Positions 1-8,149 of a stretch of DNA of 10,108 nt are shown here, piece after piece. Source of the stretch: Pseudomonadota bacterium (GTDB lineage Bacteria; Pseudomonadota; Alphaproteobacteria; JAAXGF01); contig JADFMW010000083.1 of assembly GCA_022563655.1 (NCBI GenBank), positions 1 to 10,108 on the forward strand, given 5' to 3'. Position 1 is the first letter of the stretch. Every line of letters begins with the position of its first letter. The notes beneath the pieces are model-generated. The model saw only the letters and a program-made list of their open reading frames with translations. It was not told the origin of the DNA and searched no databases. Made by a program: the position numbers and the translations under genes.

Positions 1-1
1 G

Positions 2-904
2 GTCCTCGCCCAGGGCCAGGAGTTCGGCCACGGCGTGGTCGGCGCCGTGGCGCCGGTCGGCGTGCAGGTCGCGGTCGGTAGCTTGATGTTCGGGCTCGGC
101 ATGCAGCTTGGCGGCGGGTGCGGGTCGGGCACGCTGTACACCGTCGGCGGCGGCAGTACCCGCATGCTCGCCACCCTTGCGGCGTTCTGCGCCGGCGCCT
201 TCTGGGGCAGCCTCGACCTGGCGTTCTGGGGCGGTCTGCCGAGCTGGGGCAGCATCTCGCTGGCGCGCGAGATGGGCTGGGCGCGCGCGCTGCCGCTGCA
301 GCTCGGCGTGCTGGTCGCGATCTGGCTCGGCTTGCGCGTGTGGGCCGGCGGAACGCGCCAGCGGCCGCTATGGGGCGACGGTCTGTCGTGGCGCCGGCTG
401 CTGGCCGGGCCGTGGCCGCTGCTCTTGAGCGCCGCGTTGCTGGCGCTGTTGAACTGGGCGACGCTCCTGATCGCCGGCCATCCATGGACGGTCACCTGGG
501 CGTTCACCCTGTGGGGCGCCAAGGCGGCCGCGGCGGTGGGGTGGGAGCCGGCGACCAGCCCATTCTGGGGCGGCGGCTTTCAGCAGGCCGCGCTGGCGCG
601 CGGCATCGCCGGCGACGTGACCTCGGTGATGGACGTGGGCATCGTCGTGGGCGCGCTCACCGCCGCGGGGCTCGCCGGCCGGTTCGCGCCGACTCTCAAG
701 CTGCCTCCGCGCTCGCTCGCCGCGGCGGTGATTGGCGGGCTGCTGATGGGCTACGGCGCGCGCCTCGCCTTCGGCTGCAACATCGGCGCGTTTTTCAGCG
801 GCGTCGCCTCGACCAGCCTGCACGGCTGGCTGTGGATCGTCTGCGCCCTCGCCGGCACCTGGATCGGCGTCCGCCTGCGCCCTTACTTCGGCCTCGAGAA
901 CTAG
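2..904 (+). CDS. YeeE/YedE-family sulfur (thiosulfate-type) transporter, 5' end outside the window
   Basis: Integral inner-membrane protein of the YeeE/YedE (sulfur transport, DUF395) family, whose characterised members take up thiosulfate. The frame is open to the first base, so the true N-terminus lies upstream; about 300 residues are visible. The chain is a series of hydrophobic, Gly/Ala/Leu/Trp-rich segments. It carries the two family landmarks: QLGGGCGSGTLYTVGGG near the left end (Cys codon 119-121) and GYGARLAFGCNIGAFFSGVAS near the right end (Cys codon 776-778). These Cys-containing loops line the substrate path in the family. The protein ends YFGLEN with TAG inside a perfect hairpin. 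It lies on the opposite strand from the SUF operon and is separated from it by the accessory interval, so it is not in that operon. Family assignment is firm; the substrate is inferred. Confidence 0.88.
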   Translation, partial: VLAQGQEFGHGVVGAVAPVGVQVAVGSLMFGLGMQLGGGCGSGTLYTVGGGSTRMLATLAAFCAGAFWGSLDLAFWGGLPSWGSISLAREMGWARALPLQLGVLVAIWLGLRVWAGGTRQRPLWGDGLSWRRLLAGPWPLLLSAALLALLNWATLLIAGHPWTVTWAFTLWGAKAAAAVGWEPATSPFWGGGFQQAALARGIAGDVTSVMDVGIVVGALTAAGLAGRFAPTLKLPPRSLAAAVIGGLLMGYGARLAFGCNIGAFFSGVASTSLHGWLWIVCALAGTWIGVRLRPYFGLEN

Positions 905-933
905 CCCGCATCCTGGTGAGAAATGCGGGCTAG
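901..933 (+). terminator. perfect 11-bp hairpin overlapping the transporter stop codon
   Basis: CTAGCCCGCAT (901-911) is exactly complementary to ATGCGGGCTAG (923-933), with an 11-base loop. The TAG stop of the transporter gene (902-904) is inside the left arm. There is no T-run after the right arm, so it is not a canonical intrinsic terminator; it could be a Rho-assisted terminator or a 3'-end stabilising structure. The hairpin is seen directly; the function is inferred. Confidence 0.5.
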
Positions 934-1059
934 CCGCGCTGCCGGTCTTCGCTGTGAAACGTCGCGGAACGCCGACGGGGGGCGGCCCTCTTGGGTGAGA
1001 TTTCGGAATCCGCGTGACCATAAAGAATCGCATTTTATTAAAATAAAACTACAAGTAAA

Positions 1060-1101
1060 GATTGTTAACCATTTATTTAGGTTGACAAATCGCTAACAAT
1101 C
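1060..1101. repeat. 8-bp inverted-repeat pair flanking a -35-like box
   Basis: GATTGTTA (1060-1067) and its exact complement TAACAATC (1094-1101) have centres 34 bp apart, about three helical turns. They bracket TTGACA at 1082-1087. The placement suits a pair of operator half-sites, or a two-site operator, for an unknown regulator. The repeat is seen in the sequence; the operator role is inference. Confidence 0.4.
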
Positions 1102-1111
1102 GTGCAATCTT
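1082..1111 (+). promoter_or_regulatory. candidate sigma-70-type promoter for the small ORF
   Basis: A perfect TTGACA (1082-1087) is followed after 18 bp by AATCTT (1106-1111). A TG at 1103-1104 gives an extended -10 arrangement. The -10 box is weak, but the -35 box, the AT-rich upstream DNA and the position about 120 bp ahead of an ORF with a good ribosome binding site support promoter activity on the plus strand. Confidence 0.45.
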
Positions 1112-1215
1112 AGGTTCAGCAGGATATGTAAAAGAAGGGATTATTCACTTCTAGCAACAAAACTTCTAGTGAAAGGCCCCGCGTATCCCGGAACCAAGAA
1201 TCTTTGTAGACAGCA

Positions 1216-1222
1216 GAGAGGG
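1216..1222 (+). promoter_or_regulatory. ribosome binding site of the small peptide gene
   Basis: GAGAGGG lies 7 bases before the ATG at 1230. This purine-rich site is the main reason, apart from the promoter-like sequence, to treat the short ORF as translated. Confidence 0.55.
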
Positions 1223-1229
1223 TTCGGAG

Positions 1230-1436
1230 ATGAACAAGGGAGAACAGTCCAAGCCCAGCGCGTCTGACCTTGGCCACGGCGAGCACCATGAGCAGCACAA
1301 CCCGCGCTCCCGCGGGTGGTACGCGGGCTGGCACGACCCACGGCGCCGCGGCTCGTTCGACGCGTGGAACAACGGATGGCACGACCAGCAGCGCCACGGG
1401 TGGCCCCTAGGCAGGACACACCCGCGCGATCGGTGA
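1230..1436 (+). CDS. small Trp/His/Arg-rich repeat peptide, function unknown
   Basis: This 68-residue protein is not recognised as a member of any family. The first ~24 residues are polar and His/Glu-rich (LGHGEHHEQHN). Residues 29-58 contain two copies of a 16-residue period with consensus W-x-x-G-W-H-D-x-x-R-x-G (W30/W46, G33/G49, W34/W50, H35/H51, D36/D52, R39/R55, G41/G57). In total there are five Trp, eight His, nine Arg and no Cys. There is no signal peptide or membrane segment. An ATG, a GAGAGGG ribosome binding site and an upstream promoter-like region support expression. Next downstream are a minisatellite and a PqqD-domain ORF. It could be a nucleic-acid- or metal-binding peptide, or a precursor of a modified peptide; both ideas are speculative. 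It could also be a chance ORF, since the opposite strand is partly open too. Confidence 0.5.
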   Translation: MNKGEQSKPSASDLGHGEHHEQHNPRSRGWYAGWHDPRRRGSFDAWNNGWHDQQRHGWPLGRTHPRDR

Positions 1437-1783
1437 AAGGCTACTAGCGGCGGCGAGGTCGGCCGCGCGGCTGGATCTCGGCTTCACCGTCTCCTATCCG
1501 GCCCCTGTCTTGTCGGTACAGAGCCGGAGCAGAGCCGGAGCAGAGCCAGAGCAGAGCCGGCACAGAGCCGGCACAGAGCCGGCACAGAGCCGGCACAGAG
1601 CCGGCACAGAGCCGGCACAGAGCCGGCACAGAGCCGGCACAGAGCCGGCACAGAGCCGGCACAGAGCCGGAGCAGCAGTTGGCGTTTCGCTTGGTTGAAG
1701 GCTGCACTTGAGGCTCGACCCGGCGGCGACTTCCGTGACCCGGGCTATTGAAGTTCGCGGAATTCTCCGGCCATCTATCGAGC
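1437..1783. other. intergenic stretch dominated by a minisatellite
   Basis: No supported gene lies between the small peptide ORF and the PqqD-domain ORF. The stretch contains a 10-bp palindrome GCCGCGCGGC (1462-1471), the 11-bp tandem repeat described separately, and about 110 bp of ordinary GC-rich sequence. No clear promoter or ribosome binding site for the following ORF was seen. Confidence 0.6.
1519..1672. repeat. 11-bp tandem repeat (minisatellite), 14 copies
   Basis: Fourteen head-to-tail units of CAGAGCCGG plus a dinucleotide start at 1519 and recur every 11 bp to 1662. Units 1-3 and 14 end in AG and units 4-13 end in CA. Unit 3 has a single change (CCAG for CCGG). Units 4-13 are identical. 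Most units carry the palindrome GCCGGC at the joint. Because 11 is not a multiple of 3 and the unit has no stop, long frames appear on both strands; these are side effects rather than evidence for coding. Near-perfect identity suggests recent expansion by slippage or unequal recombination, making copy number a likely variable between strains. Confidence 0.95.
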
Positions 1784-2299
1784 ATGCTGCTCGCTTTCGA
1801 AGGGATTGTGAAACCGGTCGCGCTGATCGGCGACGACTTGGTCGAGTGCTTCTCCGCCGTGCTGCACGGCTGGCGGCTCACGGAGTGCGCGTCCCCGCCC
1901 GCGCCGCCGCCGATCATCACGATTCAAAAGACGGCCAAGGGCTACGGCATCGCATCCCCTTGGCGCAAAATGCCAAGCCGCGCCTCCCTCCACGCCGGCG
2001 GCGCCCCGGAAGGTCCCGCGGGCTCGCTCGGGCCGCGATTTCGGCGCAACCCGAAGGTCACCGAGACGGCGATCGATCGCGACGTGTTTCTCGTCGACCC
2101 CGATAGCCAGGGCATCTACCACCTCAACGCTGTCGGGACGGTTCTCTGGCGCCTGTTGGCCGAGCCGATCGGCGTCGCGCAGGCCGCCGCCATCCTGCAT
2201 CGGGCGTTCCCCGAGGTTTCCGGGGCGGAGATCGAACGGGACGTGGCCGCGCTGCTGGCCGATCTCACGGCCCGCGGCCTCGTCAGCGACGCACGGTAA
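1784..2299 (+). CDS. PqqD-domain protein with an HprK-like N-terminal segment (possible fusion or remnant)
   Basis: The C-terminal part (about residues 86-168 from the ATG at 1784) reads as a PqqD domain. It runs from RRNPKVTETAIDRDVFLVDP through IYHLNAVGTVLWRLL to a helical ALLADLTARGLV end. PqqD domains are small winged-helix folds that bind leader peptides for modifying enzymes or act as peptide chaperones. The N-terminal ~60 residues (LLAFEGIVKPVALIGDD ... VLHGW ... ITIQKTAKGYGIASPW) recall the start of HprK-like Ser-kinase proteins found beside PqqD genes, but the kinase's P-loop part is absent. The start is uncertain: the frame is open from a TTG at 1748, the first ATG is 1784, another ATG at 1970 would give a PqqD-only protein, and none has a good ribosome binding site. 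It converges on sufT with a 15-bp gap. The PqqD call is fairly firm; the kinase resemblance is from memory. Confidence 0.7.
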   Translation: MLLAFEGIVKPVALIGDDLVECFSAVLHGWRLTECASPPAPPPIITIQKTAKGYGIASPWRKMPSRASLHAGGAPEGPAGSLGPRFRRNPKVTETAIDRDVFLVDPDSQGIYHLNAVGTVLWRLLAEPIGVAQAAAILHRAFPEVSGAEIERDVAALLADLTARGLVSDAR

Positions 2300-2314
2300 G
2301 GGGAAAAGGGGGCC

Positions 2315-2638
2315 TCAGAACATCCCGAGCTCGAGGCGGGCGGCTTCAGACATCCGGTCGGGAGTCCACGGCGGGTCCCACACCAGCTCGACGTTGACGT
2401 CGGTGACGCCGGGCACCGCGCGCGCCTTCTCCGCCACCTCGGCGGGCAGTATGTCGGCCACCGGGCAGGCTGGGGCGGTGAGGGTCATCGTGATCGAGAC
2501 CCGGCCCGCTGGGTCGATGTCGATCGCGTAGATCAGCCCGAGCTCGTAAATGTTGATCGGGATCTCGGGGTCGTAGACGGTCGAGATCGCCTCGACCACG
2601 CTTTGCCGCGAGACGTCCGCTTGGTCCTTGGTGCTCAT
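2315..2638 (-). CDS. sufT: SufT, SUF-associated MIP18/DUF59-family Fe-S maturation factor
   Basis: This 107-residue protein of the MIP18/DUF59 (PaaD-like) family is an accessory factor for maturation of iron-sulfur proteins in the cytoplasm. Family signatures are DPEIPINIYELGLIY (residues 23-37), the conserved Cys58 in TLTAPACP, and the C-terminal VWDPPWTPDRMSEAARLELG. Length and the whole domain match the SUF-linked single-domain form. It is the last gene of the SUF operon, 30 bp after sufU. A GAGAGG lies only two bases ahead of the ATG, which is close for a ribosome binding site, so coupling to sufU translation may matter. Its stop faces the PqqD-domain ORF across 15 bp, with no clear terminator between them. 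Confidence 0.93.
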   Translation of the reverse strand: MSTKDQADVSRQSVVEAISTVYDPEIPINIYELGLIYAIDIDPAGRVSITMTLTAPACPVADILPAEVAEKARAVPGVTDVNVELVWDPPWTPDRMSEAARLELGMF

Positions 2639-2668
2639 GGCCTCTCGTTTCGCTGTCCGCCCATTCGC

Positions 2669-3124
2669 CTAGTCCTCGGTCGAAATTTCCTCGCCCTTGC
2701 CATCGAGCGCCGCCGCGAGCGTGTGCCAGGCGAGGGTCGCGCACTTCACGCGCACCGGAAACTCGCGCACCCCGGCGAAGACGTTGAGCTTGTCGAGCTC
2801 GCCCATGTCGATGTCGGCGTCGTCGTCGGTGACGAGGCGGCGGAAGCGCTCGAACATGGTCCGGGCCTCGTCGGCCGTGCGGCCCTTGATCATCTCGGTC
2901 ATCAGCGACGCCGACGCCATCGAGATGGCGCAGCCGTTGCCCTCGAACGAGGCGTCCTTCACCACGCCGTTCTCGACCATGAGATAGATGACCATGCGGT
3001 CTCCGCACAGCGGGTTGTTGCCCCGGGCCGTGCGGTTGGCGGCGTCGCAGGGGCCGAAGTTGCGCGGCTGCCTGCTGTGGTCGAGGATGACCTCCTGGTA
3101 TAGCTCGCGCAGGGCGTCGCTCAT
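2669..3124 (-). CDS. sufU: SufU, zinc-dependent sulfur-relay/scaffold protein
   Basis: This 151-residue NifU_N-type protein is the SufU sulfur acceptor that takes persulfide sulfur from SufS and passes it to SufBCD. The expected metal ligands are all present: Cys40 and Asp42 in NPLCGD, Cys65 in GNGCAIS, and Cys128 in VKCATLAW. An insertion between the second and third cysteines (about residues 81-120) distinguishes SufU from the housekeeping scaffold IscU. Its ATG overlaps the sufS stop by four bases (ATGA), with no separate ribosome binding site, so translation is probably coupled to sufS. This adjacency matches the SufS-SufU functional pairing. No sufE is present, consistent with SufU filling that role. 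Confidence 0.95.
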   Translation of the reverse strand: MSDALRELYQEVILDHSRQPRNFGPCDAANRTARGNNPLCGDRMVIYLMVENGVVKDASFEGNGCAISMASASLMTEMIKGRTADEARTMFERFRRLVTDDDADIDMGELDKLNVFAGVREFPVRVKCATLAWHTLAAALDGKGEEISTED

Positions 3125-4389
3125 CGGCCGAAGAACCCGGTGGCCTTGGCGATGCCGGCGGCGAGCGCGTCGGCATCCTCGACGGTGTTGTAGAGGCCGA
3201 ACGAGGCGCGCACCATCGCCGACACGCCGAAGCGGTGCATCAGCGGCTGGGCGCAGTGATGGCCGGCGCGCACCGCGATGCCGCTGCGGTCGAGCACGGT
3301 GCCCACGTCGTGGGGGTGCACGCCCTCGACCGTGAACGAGAGGATGCTCGCCTTGTCGGGCGCCGTGCCGAAGAGGCGCACGCTGTTGATCTCCCCGATC
3401 CGCTGGGTGGCGTAGTCGAGCACCGCATGCTCGTGGGCGCCGATGCGCTCGAGCCCGAGGGCGGTGAGGTAATCGATCGCCGCGCCGAGGCCGATGGCCC
3501 CGGCGATGTGCGGCGTGCCGGCCTCGAACTTATGCGGTATGACGGCGTAGTCGGTGTTCTCGAACGTCACCGAATGGATCATCTCGCCGCCGCCCTGGTA
3601 GGGCGGCATGGCCTCGAGGTGCTCGGCCTTGCCGTACAGCACGCCGATGCCGGTCGGGCCATAAACCTTGTGGCCCGTAAAGACGTAGAAGTCGCAGTCG
3701 AGTTCTTGCACGTCGATGTTGAGGTGCGGCGCCGCCTGGCTGCCGTCGAACAGCACCTTGGCGCCGTGCTCGTGGGCCAGGCGGACGATGTCGCGCACCG
3801 GCGTGACGGTGCCGAGCGCGTTCGAGACGTGCGTGATCGCGACCAGCTTGGTGCGCGGGCCGAGAAGCTTCTCGTACTCGTCGAGCAAGAACTCGCCGGC
3901 GTCGCTGATCGGCGCGACGCGAAGCACCACCGCCGTCTGGTCGCGCAGAAGCTGCCACGGCACGATGTTCGAATGGTGCTCCATGTGCGACAGCACGATC
4001 TCGTCGCCTTCGCCGAGGAACGCGCGCCCGTAAGTGGCGGCGACGAGGTTGATGGCCTCGGTGGCGCTGCGGGTGAACACGATCTCCCGCGCCTCGCGGG
4101 CGTTGAGAAAGCGCTGGACCTTTTTGCGCGCGTCCTCGAACGCCGCGGTCGCGCGTTCGCTCAGGTAGTAGACCCCGCGGTGGATGTTGGCGTACTCGCG
4201 CTCGTAGCAGTGGCGCACGGCGTCGATCACGGCACGCGGCTTCTGGGCGCTCGCGGCGCTGTCGAGAAACACCAGCGGGTTGCCGTAGATCTTTTGCTTG
4301 AAGATCGGGAAGTCGTCGCGTGCCCGGCGCGCGTCGAAGGGGCGCGCGGGCGGCGCGTCGTCGTGGTCCGCGACAGCCTTCAGCGCCAC
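3121..4389 (-). CDS. sufS: SufS, group II cysteine desulfurase
   Basis: This 422-residue PLP enzyme converts cysteine to alanine and leaves a persulfide for Fe-S assembly. The PLP lysine is Lys241 in FTGHKVYGPTGIGVLYGK, and the catalytic cysteine is Cys379 in RAGHHCAQPLMHRFG, the short-loop context typical of SufS rather than IscS. SEMHHSN-type substrate and cofactor residues appear as HMEHHSN (135-141), with the PLP-stacking region DGSQAAPH at 215-222. The start is GTG at 4387-4389, preceded at 8 bp by AAGGAG (4398-4403), which lies just after the sufD stop. The gene overlaps sufU by four bases. The length is normal and no key residue is missing. Confidence 0.97.
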   Translation of the reverse strand: MALKAVADHDDAPPARPFDARRARDDFPIFKQKIYGNPLVFLDSAASAQKPRAVIDAVRHCYEREYANIHRGVYYLSERATAAFEDARKKVQRFLNAREAREIVFTRSATEAINLVAATYGRAFLGEGDEIVLSHMEHHSNIVPWQLLRDQTAVVLRVAPISDAGEFLLDEYEKLLGPRTKLVAITHVSNALGTVTPVRDIVRLAHEHGAKVLFDGSQAAPHLNIDVQELDCDFYVFTGHKVYGPTGIGVLYGKAEHLEAMPPYQGGGEMIHSVTFENTDYAVIPHKFEAGTPHIAGAIGLGAAIDYLTALGLERIGAHEHAVLDYATQRIGEINSVRLFGTAPDKASILSFTVEGVHPHDVGTVLDRSGIAVRAGHHCAQPLMHRFGVSAMVRASFGLYNTVEDADALAAGIAKATGFFGR

Positions 4390-4397
4390 CGTAGCCG

Positions 4398-4403
4398 CTC
4401 CTT
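4398..4403 (-). promoter_or_regulatory. ribosome binding site that sets the GTG start of sufS
   Basis: AAGGAG on the minus strand lies 8 bases ahead of the GTG at 4389 and directly after the sufD TGA. It supports the GTG as the true start. Confidence 0.7.
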
Positions 4404-4405
4404 CT

Positions 4406-5731
4406 TCACTTGTTTACCTGCGTCAACCAGGCGGCCGCGACGCGCCGCAAGTGCGCGCGCAGGGCCGTCGTCTCGACCTCGTCGATGATCTCGCCGACGA
4501 AGGCCTCGATCAGCAGGCGTTGCGCGAGATCGGTGTCGAGGCCGCGCGAGCGCAGATAGAACAGGGCCTCGGCGTCGAGCGCGCCCGTCGCCGCGCCGTG
4601 GCTGCACTTCACGTCGTCGGCGTGAATCTCGAGCTCGGGCTTGGTGTCGACGTGCGCCGTCCGCGACAGCAGGAGGTTCTTGTTGAGCTGGTGCGCGTCG
4701 GTCTTCTGGGCGTCCGGGCGGATGATGATCTTGCCCTGGAACACGCCGTGGGCGGAGTCGTCGAGAACGCCCCTGTAGTGCTCGTTGCTGAAGCTCGCCG
4801 GCCGCGCGTGGTCGATCAGGGTGGTGGTGTCGAGGTGCTGGCGCCCCCGCGCCAGGTAAACGCCGCCCAGCCGGCACTCGACGCCTTCACCGAGCACGGC
4901 CGTGATCTCGTTGCGCGCGAGCCGCCCACCCACCGAGGCGACGAAGCTGTTGTACGCGCTTCCCTTGGCGAGGCGCACGCGGGTCACGGCGAGGTGGAAG
5001 GCGTCGTGGCTCTCGGCCTGCACCTTGACGTGGCGGACGGAGGCATCGGCCTCCATCACGATGTCGGTGACCGCGTTTGTCCAGTATGCGCCGGCCGCCG
5101 GCGCGGCGTAGGTCTCGATCACGGTGGCGCGGCTCGCCGCCTCGGCGACGATGATATTGCGCGGGTGCGCGACGGCCGGCGCCTCGTCGCCCGTGGCGAG
5201 GAACAGGAGATGCACCGGCCGTTCGAGCGCGACGCCTCTGGCCAGCATCAAGACGGCGCCGTCGGTCATGAACGCGGTATTGAGCGCGAGCGGCGCGTGC
5301 CCGTCGAGCGCGCCGTCGCGGCAGAGCTGCTCCTCCAATAGCTCGGGCGCCTCGGCGAGCGCCTCGGCGAGGCCGCACAGGCGCACGCCGGCCGGCAGCT
5401 CGCCGACGTCGGACAGGTCGGCCCTGTGGTGGCCGTTGACGAAGACGAGCAGATGAGATGGCAGGTCGGCCGGCAGAAAACGCCCGACCGCGTCGCCGGT
5501 GACGCCGTTGGCGAGCCGCGGGGCGGGAGAGAAGGTGGTTCTCGTCAACGCCCTGAGGTCGGTGAACTTCCACTCCTCGATCCTGCGGGTGGGGAAGCCG
5601 AGGGCCGCGAATCGCTCGATAGCGCGCTCGCGCAGCCCGGCCAGCCAGGGCAGGCCGTGGCCCGCAAGCGTGGCCTTCGCCTCGGCGAACCGGTGGACGT
5701 ATGCCTCGCTGGTGTCGGTCTTCGCGGCCAT
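4406..5731 (-). CDS. sufD: SufD, subunit of the SufBCD Fe-S scaffold complex
   Basis: This 441-residue SufB/SufD-family protein pairs with SufB and binds SufC in the cytoplasmic complex that builds Fe-S clusters. The N-terminal helical part (to about residue 75) contains RRIEEWKFTDLR, typical of SufD. A long beta-helix core follows, then the C-terminal SufC-binding region KCSHGAATGALDAEALFYL, with His378 in the position of the SufD histidine implicated in cluster formation, and LLIEAFVGEIIDEV. The ATG at 5731 comes 36 bp after the sufC stop; no strong ribosome binding site is visible. The length is usual for the family. The very long open frame on the opposite strand here is a GC-bias artefact. 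Confidence 0.95.
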   Translation of the reverse strand: MAAKTDTSEAYVHRFAEAKATLAGHGLPWLAGLRERAIERFAALGFPTRRIEEWKFTDLRALTRTTFSPAPRLANGVTGDAVGRFLPADLPSHLLVFVNGHHRADLSDVGELPAGVRLCGLAEALAEAPELLEEQLCRDGALDGHAPLALNTAFMTDGAVLMLARGVALERPVHLLFLATGDEAPAVAHPRNIIVAEAASRATVIETYAAPAAGAYWTNAVTDIVMEADASVRHVKVQAESHDAFHLAVTRVRLAKGSAYNSFVASVGGRLARNEITAVLGEGVECRLGGVYLARGRQHLDTTTLIDHARPASFSNEHYRGVLDDSAHGVFQGKIIIRPDAQKTDAHQLNKNLLLSRTAHVDTKPELEIHADDVKCSHGAATGALDAEALFYLRSRGLDTDLAQRLLIEAFVGEIIDEVETTALRAHLRRVAAAWLTQVNK

Positions 5732-5767
5732 TCGGTGAGACTGCTTTGGTGCGCCGGCGCCGTGGCC

Positions 5768-6529
<762 letters not shown>

Positions 6530-6568
6530 CGTTACCGTCGTTCCTTGTTTTGGTGTCGCCGGGCCGGA

Positions 6569-8014
<1,446 letters not shown>

Positions 8015-8019
8015 TTTCC

Positions 8020-8025
8020 ACCTCC
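8020..8025 (-). promoter_or_regulatory. strong Shine-Dalgarno of sufB
   Basis: GGAGGT on the minus strand lies 5 bases from the ATG at 8014. It is the best ribosome binding site in the operon and decides the sufB start against the in-frame ATG at 8044. Confidence 0.85.
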
Positions 8026-8069
8026 CCGGGGGCCGAGGCCCCAAGTGTCTTCCGTCGTTTCAGATCCGC

Positions 8070-8149
8070 CCGCTCATCGCGAGCCCAGCCCATCACGAGA
8101 TCAGCCCATCACGAGATCAGCCCATCACGAGATCAGCCCATCACGAGAT
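8070..8149. repeat. 16-bp tandem repeat in the regulator-sufB spacer
   Basis: Four perfect head-to-tail copies of CAGCCCATCACGAGAT occupy 8086-8149. They are preceded in register by one diverged copy (8070-8085, 11 of 16 matches) and followed by a CAG start of another. Each unit holds an imperfect dyad ATCACGAGAT, and each junction creates GATC. The array lies in the transcribed spacer between the regulator and sufB, and its last copy contains the regulator's stop codon. It may be neutral slippage, an operator array, or an mRNA element setting relative sufB expression; nothing in the sequence decides between these. Confidence 0.93.

Larger units (their letters stand above)
934..1229. other. 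intergenic leader with an AT-rich island
   Basis: No gene is supported here. From about 1018 to 1170 the DNA is strikingly AT-rich compared with the rest of the window. It includes a perfect AT palindrome, TTTTATT-AA-AATAAAA (1033-1048), a promoter-like site, and an 8-bp inverted-repeat pair (1060-1067 and 1094-1101). It also has a direct repeat, ACTTCTAG, at 1147-1154 and 1162-1169. It probably acts as a long 5' leader and control region for the small ORF at 1230. Confidence 0.6.

Noticed and set aside
1116..1419. Minus-strand frames opposite the small peptide gene
   Set aside because: They have no ribosome binding site or family signature, and the promoter-like site and ribosome binding site in this interval point to the plus strand.
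1519..1672. CRISPR array
   Set aside because: The units are only 11 bp and abut directly with no unique spacers.
1510..1698. Plus-strand 62-codon frame with an 11-residue repeat
   Set aside because: The periodicity comes from three 11-bp units per 33 bases; no ribosome binding site or conserved feature was seen.
1444..1920. Minus-strand 158-codon frame with a Cys/Leu/Pro repeat
   Set aside because: Its repeat is only the translated 11-bp minisatellite, and it overlaps the PqqD-domain ORF antisense.
8015..8044. Upstream ATG (8044) as the sufB start
   Set aside because: It would add ten non-conserved residues encoded across the strong GGAGGT ribosome binding site of the ATG at 8014.
8086..8149. 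CRISPR array
   Set aside because: The 16-bp units are contiguous with no spacers, and no cas gene is present.
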